NCBI RefSeq assembly: GCF_016807185.1
Contig: NZ_JAEVYN010000001.1
Coordinates: 1,156,272 to 1,220,271, forward strand
Direction: 5' to 3'
Length of the DNA: 64,000 nt
DNA from: Leptolyngbya sp. Cla-17
GTDB taxonomy: Bacteria > Cyanobacteriota > Cyanobacteriia > Leptolyngbyales > Leptolyngbyaceae
The position numbers were made by a program, and so were the translations under genes. Of the stretch, positions 25,780 through 35,062 are shown one piece after another (within the stretch, counting starts at the first letter, position 1; each line of letters begins with the position of its first letter). The notes below the pieces were generated by a model. It was not told where the DNA came from and did not search any database. It saw only the letters and a list, made by a program, of their open reading frames with translations.

Positions 25780-26478
25780 ATGCCGACTATGCTTACATCT
25801 AATTCTGCTAATTACTCAGTAACCAGTTTTAATTCTCTGGATGTTTCCTCCTTAACCCCCAGTAATGTTGTCCCAATGGTGGTTGAACAATCCGGGCGAG
25901 GCGAGCGTGCCTTTGATATTTACTCGCGGCTTTTAAGAGAACGGATAGTATTTTTGGGAACTCCCGTAGATGATACGGTGGCAGATTCCATAGTGGCTCA
26001 AATGCTCTTTTTAGAGGCAGAAGATCCTGAAAAAGACATTCAGTTTTACATTAACTCTCCGGGTGGTTCTGTCACGGCTGGCATGGCGATTTATGACACA
26101 ATGCAGCAAGTTCGCTGTGATGTTGCTACAATCTGCTTCGGGTTGGCTGCAAGCATGGGAGCTTTTCTGTTGACAGCCGGTGCGTTTGGTAAACGGATGT
26201 CACTTCCTAGTTCCCGGATTATGATTCACCAACCTCTTGGCGGTGCTCAAGGACAAGCGGTAGACATTGAGATTCAGGCTAAAGAAATTCTTTATCATAA
26301 GCGGAAGCTGAATGAGCTACTGTCTTATCACACAAAGCAACCATTTGAAAAATTAGAAGCGGATACAGAAAGAGACTTTTTCATGTCTGCAGAAGAAGCA
26401 AAAAGTTATGGTTTGATCGATCAGGTAATTGTTAGGCAAAATCTTCCAAGACCGGGAGAAGCGGTGGCTGCGGTATAG
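25780..26478 (+). CDS. clpP: ATP-dependent Clp protease proteolytic subunit
   Basis: Serine peptidase that forms the barrel degraded-substrate chamber of Clp. The catalytic triad is Ser125 (GLAASMGAF), His150 (RIMIHQPLGG) and Asp199 (ERDFFMSAEEA). Length 232 includes an N-terminal extension of about 35 residues before VVEQSGRGERAFDIYSRLL; Met4 (25789) is an equally good start. This is the ClpP paralogue next to clpX, with 14 bp between them, so the two should be co-expressed as ClpXP. Confidence 0.95.
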   Translation: MPTMLTSNSANYSVTSFNSLDVSSLTPSNVVPMVVEQSGRGERAFDIYSRLLRERIVFLGTPVDDTVADSIVAQMLFLEAEDPEKDIQFYINSPGGSVTAGMAIYDTMQQVRCDVATICFGLAASMGAFLLTAGAFGKRMSLPSSRIMIHQPLGGAQGQAVDIEIQAKEILYHKRKLNELLSYHTKQPFEKLEADTERDFFMSAEEAKSYGLIDQVIVRQNLPRPGEAVAAV

Positions 26479-26492
26479 GTTAAGAGGACCAT

Positions 26493-27836
26493 ATGTCTAA
26501 GTACGACTCTCATCTGAAATGTTCTTTTTGTGGCAAATCTCAAGAGCAGGTTCGCAAACTGATTGCTGGACCCGGAGTCTACATTTGTGACGAATGTGTA
26601 GATTTGTGCAACGAGATTTTGGATGAAGAGTTGTTTGACTCTAGTGCAACAGCTCCTCAACCTGTTCCCCGACGAGAAGCTTCTCCTGATAAACGAAAGG
26701 TGCGATCGTCTAATATTTCTCTGGGTCAACTTCCAAAACCACGGGAAATTAAAGGTTATTTAGACGATCATGTCATTGGTCAAGATGATGCAAAAAAGGT
26801 GCTTTCAGTAGCGGTCTATAACCATTACAAACGACTAAGCTTTTTGCAAGCTAAAGGAAATGGTAAAGTTTCGTCTGAGGACTCTATAGAATTACAAAAG
26901 TCCAACATTTTGTTAATTGGACCAACCGGCTGCGGCAAGACTCTTCTTGCTCAGACTTTAGCTGAAATCTTGGAAGTCCCCTTTGCCGTAGCAGATGCGA
27001 CCACCCTAACCGAGGCAGGTTATGTCGGTGAGGATGTGGAAAATATATTGCTGCGTTTGCTGCAAGTAGCAGACTTGGACGTAGAAGAAGCTCAACGCGG
27101 CATTATTTACATTGATGAAATTGACAAGATTGCCCGGAAAAGCGAAAATCCTTCGATTACACGGGATGTGTCTGGAGAGGGGGTTCAGCAAGCTTTATTG
27201 AAGATGCTTGAGGGAACAGTGGCGAATGTTCCTCCTCAGGGTGGGCGTAAGCATCCCTACCAAGACTGCATTCAAATCGATACCAGTAATATTTTGTTTA
27301 TTTGTGGTGGTGCTTTTGTCGGCTTAGACAAAGCGATCGAGCAACGAATTGGCAGAAAGTCGATTGGCTTCATTCAGCCGGGAGACACCCAATCGAAAGA
27401 TAAGCGAACGGCTGACATGTTGAAGCATCTGGAACCGGATGATCTGGTGAAGTTTGGGATGATTCCAGAGTTCATTGGGCGTATTCCAGTGATGGCAGTA
27501 GTTGATCCCTTAGATGAAGACACATTGACCGCCATTTTGACTGAGCCGCGCAATGCTTTAGTAAAGCAATATCAAAAGCTGCTCAAGATGGATAATGTCG
27601 TTCTTGAATTTAGACAGGATGCAATTCGAGCGATCGCGCAAGAAGGATATCGTCGCAAAACAGGGGCACGGGCGCTTCGCAGCATTGTTGAAGAGCTAAT
27701 GCTAGATGTGATGTATGAACTTCCTTCTCGAAAGGATGTAACCTGCTGCACCATTACCCGTGACATGGTTGAGAAACGCTCAACTGCCGAATTGTTACTC
27801 CATCCTTCTTCTTTGCCAAAGCCAGAATCTGCTTAA
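26493..27836 (+). CDS. clpX: ATP-dependent Clp protease ATP-binding subunit ClpX
   Basis: AAA+ unfoldase that feeds ClpP. The N-terminal C4 zinc finger has Cys10, Cys13, Cys32 and Cys35; Walker A is GPTGCGKT (143-150), Walker B is IIYIDEID near 210, and the ClpP-binding IGF-type loop and sensor-2 GARALRSIVEE are present. Length 447 is typical of cyanobacteria. A short AGAGG sequence before the ATG is a fair ribosome site. Confidence 0.97.
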   Translation: MSKYDSHLKCSFCGKSQEQVRKLIAGPGVYICDECVDLCNEILDEELFDSSATAPQPVPRREASPDKRKVRSSNISLGQLPKPREIKGYLDDHVIGQDDAKKVLSVAVYNHYKRLSFLQAKGNGKVSSEDSIELQKSNILLIGPTGCGKTLLAQTLAEILEVPFAVADATTLTEAGYVGEDVENILLRLLQVADLDVEEAQRGIIYIDEIDKIARKSENPSITRDVSGEGVQQALLKMLEGTVANVPPQGGRKHPYQDCIQIDTSNILFICGGAFVGLDKAIEQRIGRKSIGFIQPGDTQSKDKRTADMLKHLEPDDLVKFGMIPEFIGRIPVMAVVDPLDEDTLTAILTEPRNALVKQYQKLLKMDNVVLEFRQDAIRAIAQEGYRRKTGARALRSIVEELMLDVMYELPSRKDVTCCTITRDMVEKRSTAELLLHPSSLPKPESA

Positions 27837-27909
27837 AGGTTTATATACTTTCTGATCACCTAAAGGTTTGAATTTGCACCTTTATACCAGTCTTATATGT
27901 CTTTAGATC

Positions 27910-28824
27910 ATGCCTCACAGTTTGGTTAACGGTATTAGTCACTATTACGAATGGATAACTTCCTCAGGGGATGCTGCGCCTACTGGTAAGCCAGTGATGG
28001 TTTTTGTTCATGGCTGGGGTGGTTCTGCTAGATATTGGGAGAGCACTGCCCAAGCAATTTCCACCACTTTTGACTGTCTGCTCTACGATATGCGGGGCTT
28101 TGGGCGATCAACCTTTATCAATGCATCAGCTTTAGTAGGCAATGATACTTTAAAGCACGACTCTCCTAGCTATGAACTAGAAACCTATGCCCATGATCTA
28201 GTTGAGCTATTAAATACTTTGGGATTAGAGAAGATTTACCTTAACGCGCACTCAATGGGCGCTTCTATCGCAGTTTTTTTCCTAAATCTCTACCCAGAGC
28301 GGGTTCAACAAGCAATCTTAACCTGTAGCGGCATTTTTGAGTATGACAAAAAATCCTTTGAGGCTTTTTATACTTTTGGCGGCTATGTCGTAAAGTTTCG
28401 TCCCCGGTGGCTTTATCAACTGCCATTTATGGATCGCCTCTTTATGAAGCGCTTTTTGCACCGTCCTTTGTCGGGAACGATTAGTCGTGATTTTTTAAAT
28501 GACTTTTTGCTGGCAGATTACGAAGCGGCTGTGGGCACAATTTTTACCTGCGTCAGCAAAAAAGCTGCTGAAGAAATGCCTGGGGAGTTCTCCCAATTGA
28601 AGGTTCCGACTCTGATGGTTTCTGGCGATCGCGACATCATTATTCCTGCTGAATTAGGGCAAAAAGCTGCTGCCCTTAATCCTGAGTACATTCAGTTAGT
28701 CGTAATGTCGGACACGGCACATTTCCCAATGCTGGAGGATGTGCCTACTTACTTACAACACTTATCCAACTTTCTTAAACTTGACGATCCGGTTATCCAA
28801 CCTTCAACTTCACAAATTCGCTAA
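27910..28824 (+). CDS. alpha/beta hydrolase
   Basis: Alpha/beta-fold hydrolase of 304 residues with no signal peptide. The oxyanion segment FVHGWGGSARYWE is at 32-44, the nucleophile Ser115 sits in NAHSMGAS (an A-x-S-x-G version of the elbow), and the Asp and His are in SGDRDIIIP and DTAHFPMLE. A helical cap lies between about 130 and 230. The substrate cannot be told. It follows clpX by 73 bp, and its 3' end overlaps the end of pheA by 15 nt on the other strand. Confidence 0.9.
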   Translation: MPHSLVNGISHYYEWITSSGDAAPTGKPVMVFVHGWGGSARYWESTAQAISTTFDCLLYDMRGFGRSTFINASALVGNDTLKHDSPSYELETYAHDLVELLNTLGLEKIYLNAHSMGASIAVFFLNLYPERVQQAILTCSGIFEYDKKSFEAFYTFGGYVVKFRPRWLYQLPFMDRLFMKRFLHRPLSGTISRDFLNDFLLADYEAAVGTIFTCVSKKAAEEMPGEFSQLKVPTLMVSGDRDIIIPAELGQKAAALNPEYIQLVVMSDTAHFPMLEDVPTYLQHLSNFLKLDDPVIQPSTSQIR

Positions 28825-29670
28825 ATTTACTATGTTCTTGGACAAGATATCATAGCTACCCAACACTTTTAGAGTGTCTGTATGATGCCTCAATTCTGCT
28901 AAAGCCGATTGAACAAAGCTTTGACGAGTATCTGCTTCTAAATCAACAAAAAATAGATAGTCACCCAGCGATCGCTTCGTTGGGCGAGATTCAATCCGAC
29001 TGAGGTTAATTCCTTGTTGGGCAAAAATATCTAGTGGCTTTACTAGTGCTCCAGGCACATCGTGCACACTAAAAGCAAGCGACGTGTGATTTCCCCCAGC
29101 AGAAGGTTGTAAGCCTAACACCCAAAAGCGAGTGCAATTATCAGGGTGATCATTAATTGGGTGAGCCAAAATTGGCACTTTGTATAGTAAAGCTGCTCGT
29201 TGAGAAGAGATTGCTCCAGCCCGTCTATCGTCCTCAAGTTTTTGCAGCGCTTCCGTTGTAGAGCTAGTAGGAATCAACTGAACATTTGGACGATGACGCT
29301 CTAGCCAAGCCTGACATTGAGCAAGCGCTTGTGGATGAGAATAAATTGTCTGAATTGCCTCAATTTCATTGGCATGAGATAGTAAAGCATGAGAAATGGG
29401 CAGTATAAGCGCCCGCTGAATTTGTAGATCATCCAAAATCCAAAGGGTATCGAGGGTCGTTGTCACACTCCCCTCAATCGAGTTCTCAATCGGCACGACG
29501 GCTAAATCTGCCTGTTTCAATGCCGCAGCGTTAAGGGTTTGAGCAATGCTAGGATAAGCGCACAGGAAAGATTCTTGATGAAAATTCTGGGTTAGCCAGT
29601 TGGAATAGACTAAGGCAGCGGCTTCAGTGTAGGTGCCAGAGGGTCCCAAATGCGCGATCGATACTGCCAT
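28810..29670 (-). CDS. pheA: prephenate dehydratase
   Basis: Converts prephenate to phenylpyruvate in phenylalanine synthesis. The N-terminal HLGPSGTYTEAA, the catalytic Thr-Arg-Phe in NCTRFWVLG, and a C-terminal ACT regulatory domain with the phenylalanine-binding SRIESRPTKRSLGDYLFF are intact. Length 286 is normal, with no chorismate mutase domain. It is divergent from the DUF1997 gene; an IS630-type element now lies between the two, from 281 bp upstream of pheA. Confidence 0.95.
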   Translation of the reverse strand: MAVSIAHLGPSGTYTEAAALVYSNWLTQNFHQESFLCAYPSIAQTLNAAALKQADLAVVPIENSIEGSVTTTLDTLWILDDLQIQRALILPISHALLSHANEIEAIQTIYSHPQALAQCQAWLERHRPNVQLIPTSSTTEALQKLEDDRRAGAISSQRAALLYKVPILAHPINDHPDNCTRFWVLGLQPSAGGNHTSLAFSVHDVPGALVKPLDIFAQQGINLSRIESRPTKRSLGDYLFFVDLEADTRQSFVQSALAELRHHTDTLKVLGSYDILSKNIVNLANL

Positions 29671-29951
29671 CCTGTTCTATCCCTCCTCACTATAATTACG
29701 CCTGACCATCGTCTCTCACCATAAACCTTACCCTCTGCTTAAGGTTGTGGATTCTCAGCGTTGTTACAGTACTTCATCCTAATTAAGTCTCAATTTTACA
29801 AATTTAATAGAGATTATTCAGTTGAATAGTCTGTAAAATTTTGAGCTATGGCTCGAAAAGCTTTTTAATACCAATCTAATAAATGTTTCAAGTCAGAAAG
29901 ACTTTTATGCTGAACTGCAATGATGAATACACGTGAGTTGTATAGTGGTTT

Positions 29952-30920
29952 TATAGCTATTGCCAGGACCAATAGGACATAGACTGAGAGGTATCCCCAG
30001 CTATAGGAGGGTGAGTGCATCTATGGCAAAAGCGTACAGTTACGACTTGCGACAAAAGGTGATCAATGCCATCCAATTAGACGGCATGAAGCAGAGTGAA
30101 GCCGCCCAAGTGTTTCAACTCAGTCGCAACACGATCAATCTATGGCTGAAGCGACAGAAGGAAACTGGAGACTACCAAGCCAAAACAACTCGTCCCCATC
30201 GAACCACCAGCAAAATCACCGATTGGGACAAGTTTGCCAAATTTGCCAAGCAGCATGGGGGCAAAACCCAAGCGCAAATGGTCGAGTTGTGGCAAGACCA
30301 ACTCAGTGTTCGCACAATTTCCAGGGCGTTACACAAACTGGGCTTGAGTCGAAAAAAAAGACCTATGGCTACCTTGAACGCGATGAGCACAAACGAGCAG
30401 AGTTCCTAGAGCAGCTAGCCAAAGTGTCTTTATCCGACCGGGTGTACATCGATGAATCGGGAATGGATGAGCGAGAGGATTATGGATATGGTTGGTGTGA
30501 ACCCGGTGTGCGATTTGAAGCACTCAAGTCAGGGCGACGGGGTCAACGAATCAATATGATTGCGGCTTACTGTGAGCACCAACTGAGTGCTCCCTTTACC
30601 GTGAACGGCTCTTGTAATCGAGTCGTGTTTGAAATCTGGCTAGAAACGTGTTTGCTGCCAACGCTTAAGCCTGGGAAGGTTTTGATTCTCGACAATGCCA
30701 CGTTTCATCATGGGGGACGGGTTGCTCAATTGGTGGAGTCGGTAGGGTGTCGGTTGTTATATTTACCCGCTTATTCTCCAGATTTCAATCGGATTGAAAA
30801 GTGTTGGGCTTGGCTGAAAAGTCGTATTCGCAACAGCTTGTCTAGCTTTAGTTCTTTACGGCAAGCAATGGAGTCGGTCCTGAAAGATGCTGTGTCCTAA
30901 CACTGTTGTCTGTAGCTATA
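29952..30920 (+). mobile_element. IS630-type insertion sequence, about 969 bp including target TA copies
   Basis: The ends show an imperfect inverted repeat: TATAGCTA at 29952-29959 and its complement TAGCTATA at 30913-30920, with weaker matches inside. TA at both outer ends fits the TA target duplication of the IS630/Tc1 superfamily. One transposase is encoded through a -1 frameshift. The element sits between divergent pheA and the DUF1997 gene, transcribed toward the latter. DDE residues are intact, so it may be active. Confidence 0.8.
30023..30900 (+). CDS. IS630-family transposase made by a -1 frameshift at an A8 run
   Basis: ORF1 (30023-30409) encodes a helix-turn-helix DNA-binding half (AYSYDLRQKVINAI, QSEAAQVFQLSRNTINLWL). 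The -1 frame continues to 30900 with the DDE catalytic half: first Asp in YIDESGMDER, second in LILDNATFHHGG, and Glu in PDFNRIEKCWAWLK. The frames meet at eight A at 30352-30359, where a -1 slip turns the R-K-K-R-P reading into R-K-K-K-T-Y-G. The fused protein would be 292 residues. Frameshifting at an A-run is usual in this family, so I read it as programmed rather than a disabling mutation. Confidence 0.85.
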
Positions 30921-31011
30921 TCTCAAAAGACTGAGTGCATTTTCTTTTTAACTGCTTAGAATTGATAATAATTCGTTACATTTTATTCTTCCTTTTCAGT
31001 TGGCGTTTCAA

Positions 31012-31593
31012 ATGGATATTCAGTTTTTAGCTTCTCAATCGGTGGATATTCCTGTTGTTGATCAGCCTGTGCCTATTCAACACTACTTGCGTCAGCCTCA
31101 ACGACTGATTAAAGCCTTAGCCAGCTCCAGCCAGATTGAACATTTGGGCAATGATCTCTTTCGTTTAAAAATGCGCCCACTCAAGTTTATGCTGTTGAGT
31201 TTACAACCCACAGTAGACATGAAGGTTTGGGCAGAATCGGATGGTGTTGTTCGGTTGCAGTCAGTTCACTGTGAAATTCGGGGAGTTGAATATATTAATC
31301 AGAGACTTTCATTAAACTTGACCGGTCGTTTGCAAGTTATTAATGACCAAAAAGAGACTCGACTAAAGGGAAAAGCTGATTTGGAAGTATTGGTAGAGTT
31401 GCCACCGCCACTTTGGTTCACCCCTAAATCTATTTTGGAAACAACAGGAAATGGACTTTTGAAAAGTGTCCTACTAACTATTAAACAACGGCTAGTTTAT
31501 CAATTGCTGTCAGACTATCGAACTTGGGCGATCGCGCACCTTGAGGACGAAATATCAGACCAGGTTACAACGCTACCAGCAGGCAGTTTTTAG
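31012..31593 (+). CDS. DUF1997 family protein
   Basis: Protein of 193 residues, found in cyanobacteria and plants, with no known biochemical function. The fold is mixed beta/alpha, like lipid- or ligand-binding START/SRPBCC-like proteins: QHYLRQPQRLIKAL near the start, a beta-rich middle (FRLKMRPLKFMLLSLQPTVD) and a helical end near LLTIKQRLVYQLLSDYRTWA. I use ATG 31012; a TTG at 31000 would add four residues. Its upstream region is only 91 bp to the end of the IS, so its original promoter was probably displaced or now lies within the IS. It ends 8 bp from rnhB. Confidence 0.82.
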   Translation: MDIQFLASQSVDIPVVDQPVPIQHYLRQPQRLIKALASSSQIEHLGNDLFRLKMRPLKFMLLSLQPTVDMKVWAESDGVVRLQSVHCEIRGVEYINQRLSLNLTGRLQVINDQKETRLKGKADLEVLVELPPPLWFTPKSILETTGNGLLKSVLLTIKQRLVYQLLSDYRTWAIAHLEDEISDQVTTLPAGSF

Positions 31594-31601
31594 GCTGATT
31601 T

Positions 31602-32279
31602 TCAATTCTGACTTAAGTGATTAGGGCTGTGTTCTGAAAGTGTTAAGCGACAAGGACTAAAAGATTTACGGTGATAAGGCGTGATGCCGTATTTGAGAAT
31701 TGCTTGTCGATGAATAGCAGTACCATAGCCTTTGTTTGTTGCAAGACCATATTGCGGGTAGCGCAGTGCCATTCGAGTCAGCAGTTCATCCCGCCAAACT
31801 TTAGCAATGATGCTTGCAGCAGCGATAACGATGGATTTTTGATCTCCTTTCACTAATGGTTCTTGCGAGATTGATAATTCAGGTATGCGTTGATTTCCAT
31901 CAATTAAGCAAAAGTTTGGCTGGATTGATAGTCTTAAGATTGCCCGCTTCATTGCTAGGAGCGAAGCTTGTAGAATGTTTAATCGATCTATTTCTCGCAC
32001 TGAAGCATAACCAATCTGGTGAGCAACCGCAAACGAGCGAATCTGAACAGCTAGGCGTTGACGTTGTGATGCGGACAAAAGCTTGCTATCGGTCACGCCA
32101 GCCATCTCTAGAGCATGTAGAGCGCTATCGGGCAAGATAATTGCTGCTGCAACAACCGGACCAAATAATGCTCCACGTCCTACCTCGTCTACGCCTGCAA
32201 TGATCAAGCTAGAATCTTTGAAACTGCTTAGGCTGGGAAGTTCAAGCTGATAGTCAGTAGATGCTTTCCTACGTACCAT
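31602..32279 (-). CDS. rnhB: ribonuclease HII
   Basis: Cleaves RNA in RNA-DNA hybrids and starts ribonucleotide excision repair. The catalytic Asp31-Glu32 lie in GVDEVGRGALFGPVVAAA, a third Asp in VTDSKLLSASQR, with the conserved GDQKSIVIAAASIIAKVWRD block later. Length 225 is usual. It begins 12 bp after the rne stop on the minus strand, so RNases E and HII share an operon, a common cyanobacterial order. Confidence 0.95.
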   Translation of the reverse strand: MVRRKASTDYQLELPSLSSFKDSSLIIAGVDEVGRGALFGPVVAAAIILPDSALHALEMAGVTDSKLLSASQRQRLAVQIRSFAVAHQIGYASVREIDRLNILQASLLAMKRAILRLSIQPNFCLIDGNQRIPELSISQEPLVKGDQKSIVIAAASIIAKVWRDELLTRMALRYPQYGLATNKGYGTAIHRQAILKYGITPYHRKSFSPCRLTLSEHSPNHLSQN

Positions 32280-32291
32280 ACTGAAGGCTTA

Positions 32292-34541
32292 TTAATCAGT
32301 GGTGCTAGCGGAAGAGCGACGACGACGACGACGAACAATTCCATTATCTGCTTCAGGCTCCGGTTCTGGTTCCAATGCTGGTTCAGGCTTCGGTTCCGTA
32401 GGCTCAAGTGTGACTTCCGCCAACTTAGGAGCGATTTTGATAGAAGCCGCGATCGCTGGTTTTTCCTTCTCCTGCACAGGTTGGCTGTAGTCAGACTCTT
32501 CTAACTCTATGACTGGTTCCACCGCATTCACGAGTGCTGTAGATGCTTCTAAGGCATCAACTGTTAGTTGAACTGGAGGCGCTTGTCCGGGCAAGACAAC
32601 CGAAATGACTGCCGACTTAGGATTTTTCACATCCTGTTGAGATAGCACCAATGGAGAAACACCCATCCAAGCATAAACCTCTTGTTCCTCGGGAGTCATT
32701 TCAACCATCACCATCTCTGGTGGTTCCACAGGCTTACTTTCACGCCGAGAGCGTCCCCGCTTTTCCTCTACTTCAGATGAGACTATTGCTTCTTTCTCTT
32801 CCGCTATCTCTCCCGGTTCTAATCCATTATCTCGGCGAACACGATTCCGCAAAGCGGAACTCTCCGGAGAATCGCGACGACCACGAGGCACCTCTCGCTC
32901 CTTCGGTTTGCTTTCAAAAACCTCTTCTTCTTTAAGATCTCCATCCGGCGAACTACGATCTTCTACCCCATTGTTAGGAAGCCTGGTTGGCACTCGGCTT
33001 TCGCTCCAAGCAGTCCCCCGCCCGCGCTCTCGACTGGTAGTCGGTGACTCCTCACCTGTGCGGCGGCGGCGACGACGGCGATTATTGCCTCCTACCTCTT
33101 GGTAATTGGGGTGGCTAAGCATCTCTTGCAAATCGTCTGTTTCTTCATCTTCCCGCTCTTCCCAAGGAAATTCAGCAGGTAAAGAAATGTCAGGCAACTC
33201 ACGACTAGGTACCTCTCGTCCACGTGTAGGTCCACGGTCTGACCGATACTCCCGAATGGGGGTGACAGCGGGACTTTCAGCAACCTCTTCATCGGAATGA
33301 GCTAGCTCACCCGGTAAATGTACGATTTGTCCAATGCCAACACAGGTCGGGCAGGCACGTCCAAATAATTCATAAATGTTTTTACCTTGACGCTTTCTGG
33401 TTAGCTCGATCAACCCTAACTCTGTCAGTTGAGCAATTTGGGGACGGGCTTTATCCGATCGCAGTGCTTTATTAAAATGCTCCAGCACTTGCAGTTGATC
33501 GCGCCGGGATTCCATGTCAATAAAGTCTACAATGATGATTCCAGCGATGTTACGTAGCCGAAGCTGGCGAGCAATTTCAGTGGCGGCTTCGCAATTTGTC
33601 CACAGCACCGTTTCTCGCGCTGTTGCAGAGCGAGTAAAAGAGCCAGAGTTTACGTCAACAACGGTTAAAGCCTCAGTTCGCTCAATGATAATATAACCGC
33701 CAGAAGGTAGATCCACTCTAGGCTTGAGTGCTTCTCGAATGGCGGCATTAATCCGGAAATATTCTAAAACCGAGATGCGATCGCGATGATGATCAATTAA
33801 AACGCCTTGAGGTAGTTTGCCGCCGCCCCAACTCATTAAATGCTGTTTTACTCGTCTTAAACCAGTGTGCGAGTCTGCCACGATACGATTTACATCGCCA
33901 CTGTATACATCTCGCAACACCCGCTGAATAAAATCATCGTCCCGGTTTAACAATGCTGGAGCACGGGTTGAAGTAGCTTCTCGGCAAATTGTTTCCCATT
34001 GTTCTTGTAGTGCTTCTAAATCTTCGATGATTGCTTCTTCGGGAACCCCTTCAGCTTCGGTTCGCACAACCAAACCCATGCCAGCGGGTTTAATTAAGAT
34101 TGCTAAAGCTCTCAAGCGGTTGCGTTCATTCTCATTGCGAATACGACGCGAAAGATTAACCCCTTTCCCATGGGGCATTAAGACCAAGTACCGACCCGGG
34201 AAAGAAATATTTCCAGTTAAACGAGGTCCTTTGTTCCCAGTCGGCTCTTTCATCACCTGCACTAGCACCTTTTGTTGAGGGCGCAATAGTTCGGTAATCG
34301 ATCCGGCGGCTCGTTGCAGCTTTAAAGGACCTAAATCAGTAACATGAATAAAGCCATTTCGTTCCGAGTCTCCAATATTGATAAATGCGGCATCAATTCC
34401 TGGCAAGACATTTTCAACAACACCCAGATAGACATCACTAACTTGATGAGTTCCAGTTGCAACAATTAGCTCTTGAATTTGATCTTCTGAAAAAACAGCA
34501 GCAATGCGGTGCTGTTCCGCGATAATAATTTGTTTTGGCAT
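32292..34541 (-). CDS. rne: ribonuclease E (cyanobacterial type)
   Basis: Endonuclease that begins mRNA decay and processes RNAs. The S1 domain spans about 35-120; catalytic Asp296 (VVDVNSGSF) and Asp339 (VDFIDM) and the zinc-link Cys397/Cys400 (CPTC) keep the E. coli spacings of 43 and 61 residues. The C-terminal half (from about 420) is disordered, with one arginine patch (RRRRRRR near 490) and a final RRRRRRSSA before the end; that nonapeptide is the known binding site for polynucleotide phosphorylase in cyanobacteria. A GAGGA about 6 nt before the ATG supports the start. Confidence 0.96.
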   Translation of the reverse strand: MPKQIIIAEQHRIAAVFSEDQIQELIVATGTHQVSDVYLGVVENVLPGIDAAFINIGDSERNGFIHVTDLGPLKLQRAAGSITELLRPQQKVLVQVMKEPTGNKGPRLTGNISFPGRYLVLMPHGKGVNLSRRIRNENERNRLRALAILIKPAGMGLVVRTEAEGVPEEAIIEDLEALQEQWETICREATSTRAPALLNRDDDFIQRVLRDVYSGDVNRIVADSHTGLRRVKQHLMSWGGGKLPQGVLIDHHRDRISVLEYFRINAAIREALKPRVDLPSGGYIIIERTEALTVVDVNSGSFTRSATARETVLWTNCEAATEIARQLRLRNIAGIIIVDFIDMESRRDQLQVLEHFNKALRSDKARPQIAQLTELGLIELTRKRQGKNIYELFGRACPTCVGIGQIVHLPGELAHSDEEVAESPAVTPIREYRSDRGPTRGREVPSRELPDISLPAEFPWEEREDEETDDLQEMLSHPNYQEVGGNNRRRRRRRTGEESPTTSRERGRGTAWSESRVPTRLPNNGVEDRSSPDGDLKEEEVFESKPKEREVPRGRRDSPESSALRNRVRRDNGLEPGEIAEEKEAIVSSEVEEKRGRSRRESKPVEPPEMVMVEMTPEEQEVYAWMGVSPLVLSQQDVKNPKSAVISVVLPGQAPPVQLTVDALEASTALVNAVEPVIELEESDYSQPVQEKEKPAIAASIKIAPKLAEVTLEPTEPKPEPALEPEPEPEADNGIVRRRRRRSSASTTD

Positions 34542-35062
34542 TCAGTTTCCTCAAGATTCAGCGATCGCATTGAGTGGCAAGCGTCCTGCTCATAAACCAC
34601 CCATCGGGTTAAAACAATTTTTGAAAGCGATAGAAGCTATAGGGCTTGCAGATATATCAAAAAAACTCTCATCCAAGCTAGGTGAAGAGCCTAAAAACAG
34701 CTAGCCCCAACGCAGAATAACTGAGCCAAACAACTATACCCAAGACTGGGAAACCCATATTCATTAGGGCATCCAAGTCTTGTTCATTAGTGGAAAGCTT
34801 AGTGAAGCAAGCTGCTCCCAGTATTAACACTGGCGTATGAAGCGGTTCCCCAGGCATCCCCAGTCCGCAACAGCTTCTATTGACAAGCATTATAACGCGC
34901 AGAGACTACTGGGATATTAAATTTAATAGATTTCAGCTTTCTATTAAGTTGCGTCATCCATTGGAAGTATGCAATTCAAAAGTTAGTTAAAGATCAGAGG
35001 TGAAAAATCTCACTTGGTTTTAACTTACAGTTGCATTTTGGGGTAGATGAGATTACTGGAAG
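34542..35062. other. leader region of rne
   Basis: These 521 bp lie between the end of the radical SAM gene and rne, both on the minus strand. RNase E leaders are often long and used for autoregulation, which may be the case here. The only coding candidate is the small frame at 34678-34890. Confidence 0.4.
34678..34890 (-). CDS. possible small membrane protein upstream of rne
   Basis: A 70-codon frame whose last 27 residues form a good single membrane helix (MGFPVLGIVVWLSYSALG then LAVFRLFT). The first 40 residues are not protein-like, so the true start may be the ATG near 34764, giving a protein of about 28-30 residues. No strong ribosome site is seen for any start. I do not recognise a family; it could be a chance frame in the rne leader. 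Confidence 0.3.
   Translation of the reverse strand: MLVNRSCCGLGMPGEPLHTPVLILGAACFTKLSTNEQDLDALMNMGFPVLGIVVWLSYSALGLAVFRLFT

Noticed and set aside
27859..27890. Inverted repeat after clpX as a terminator
   Set aside because: The stem is only about seven A/T-rich pairs and no T-run follows.
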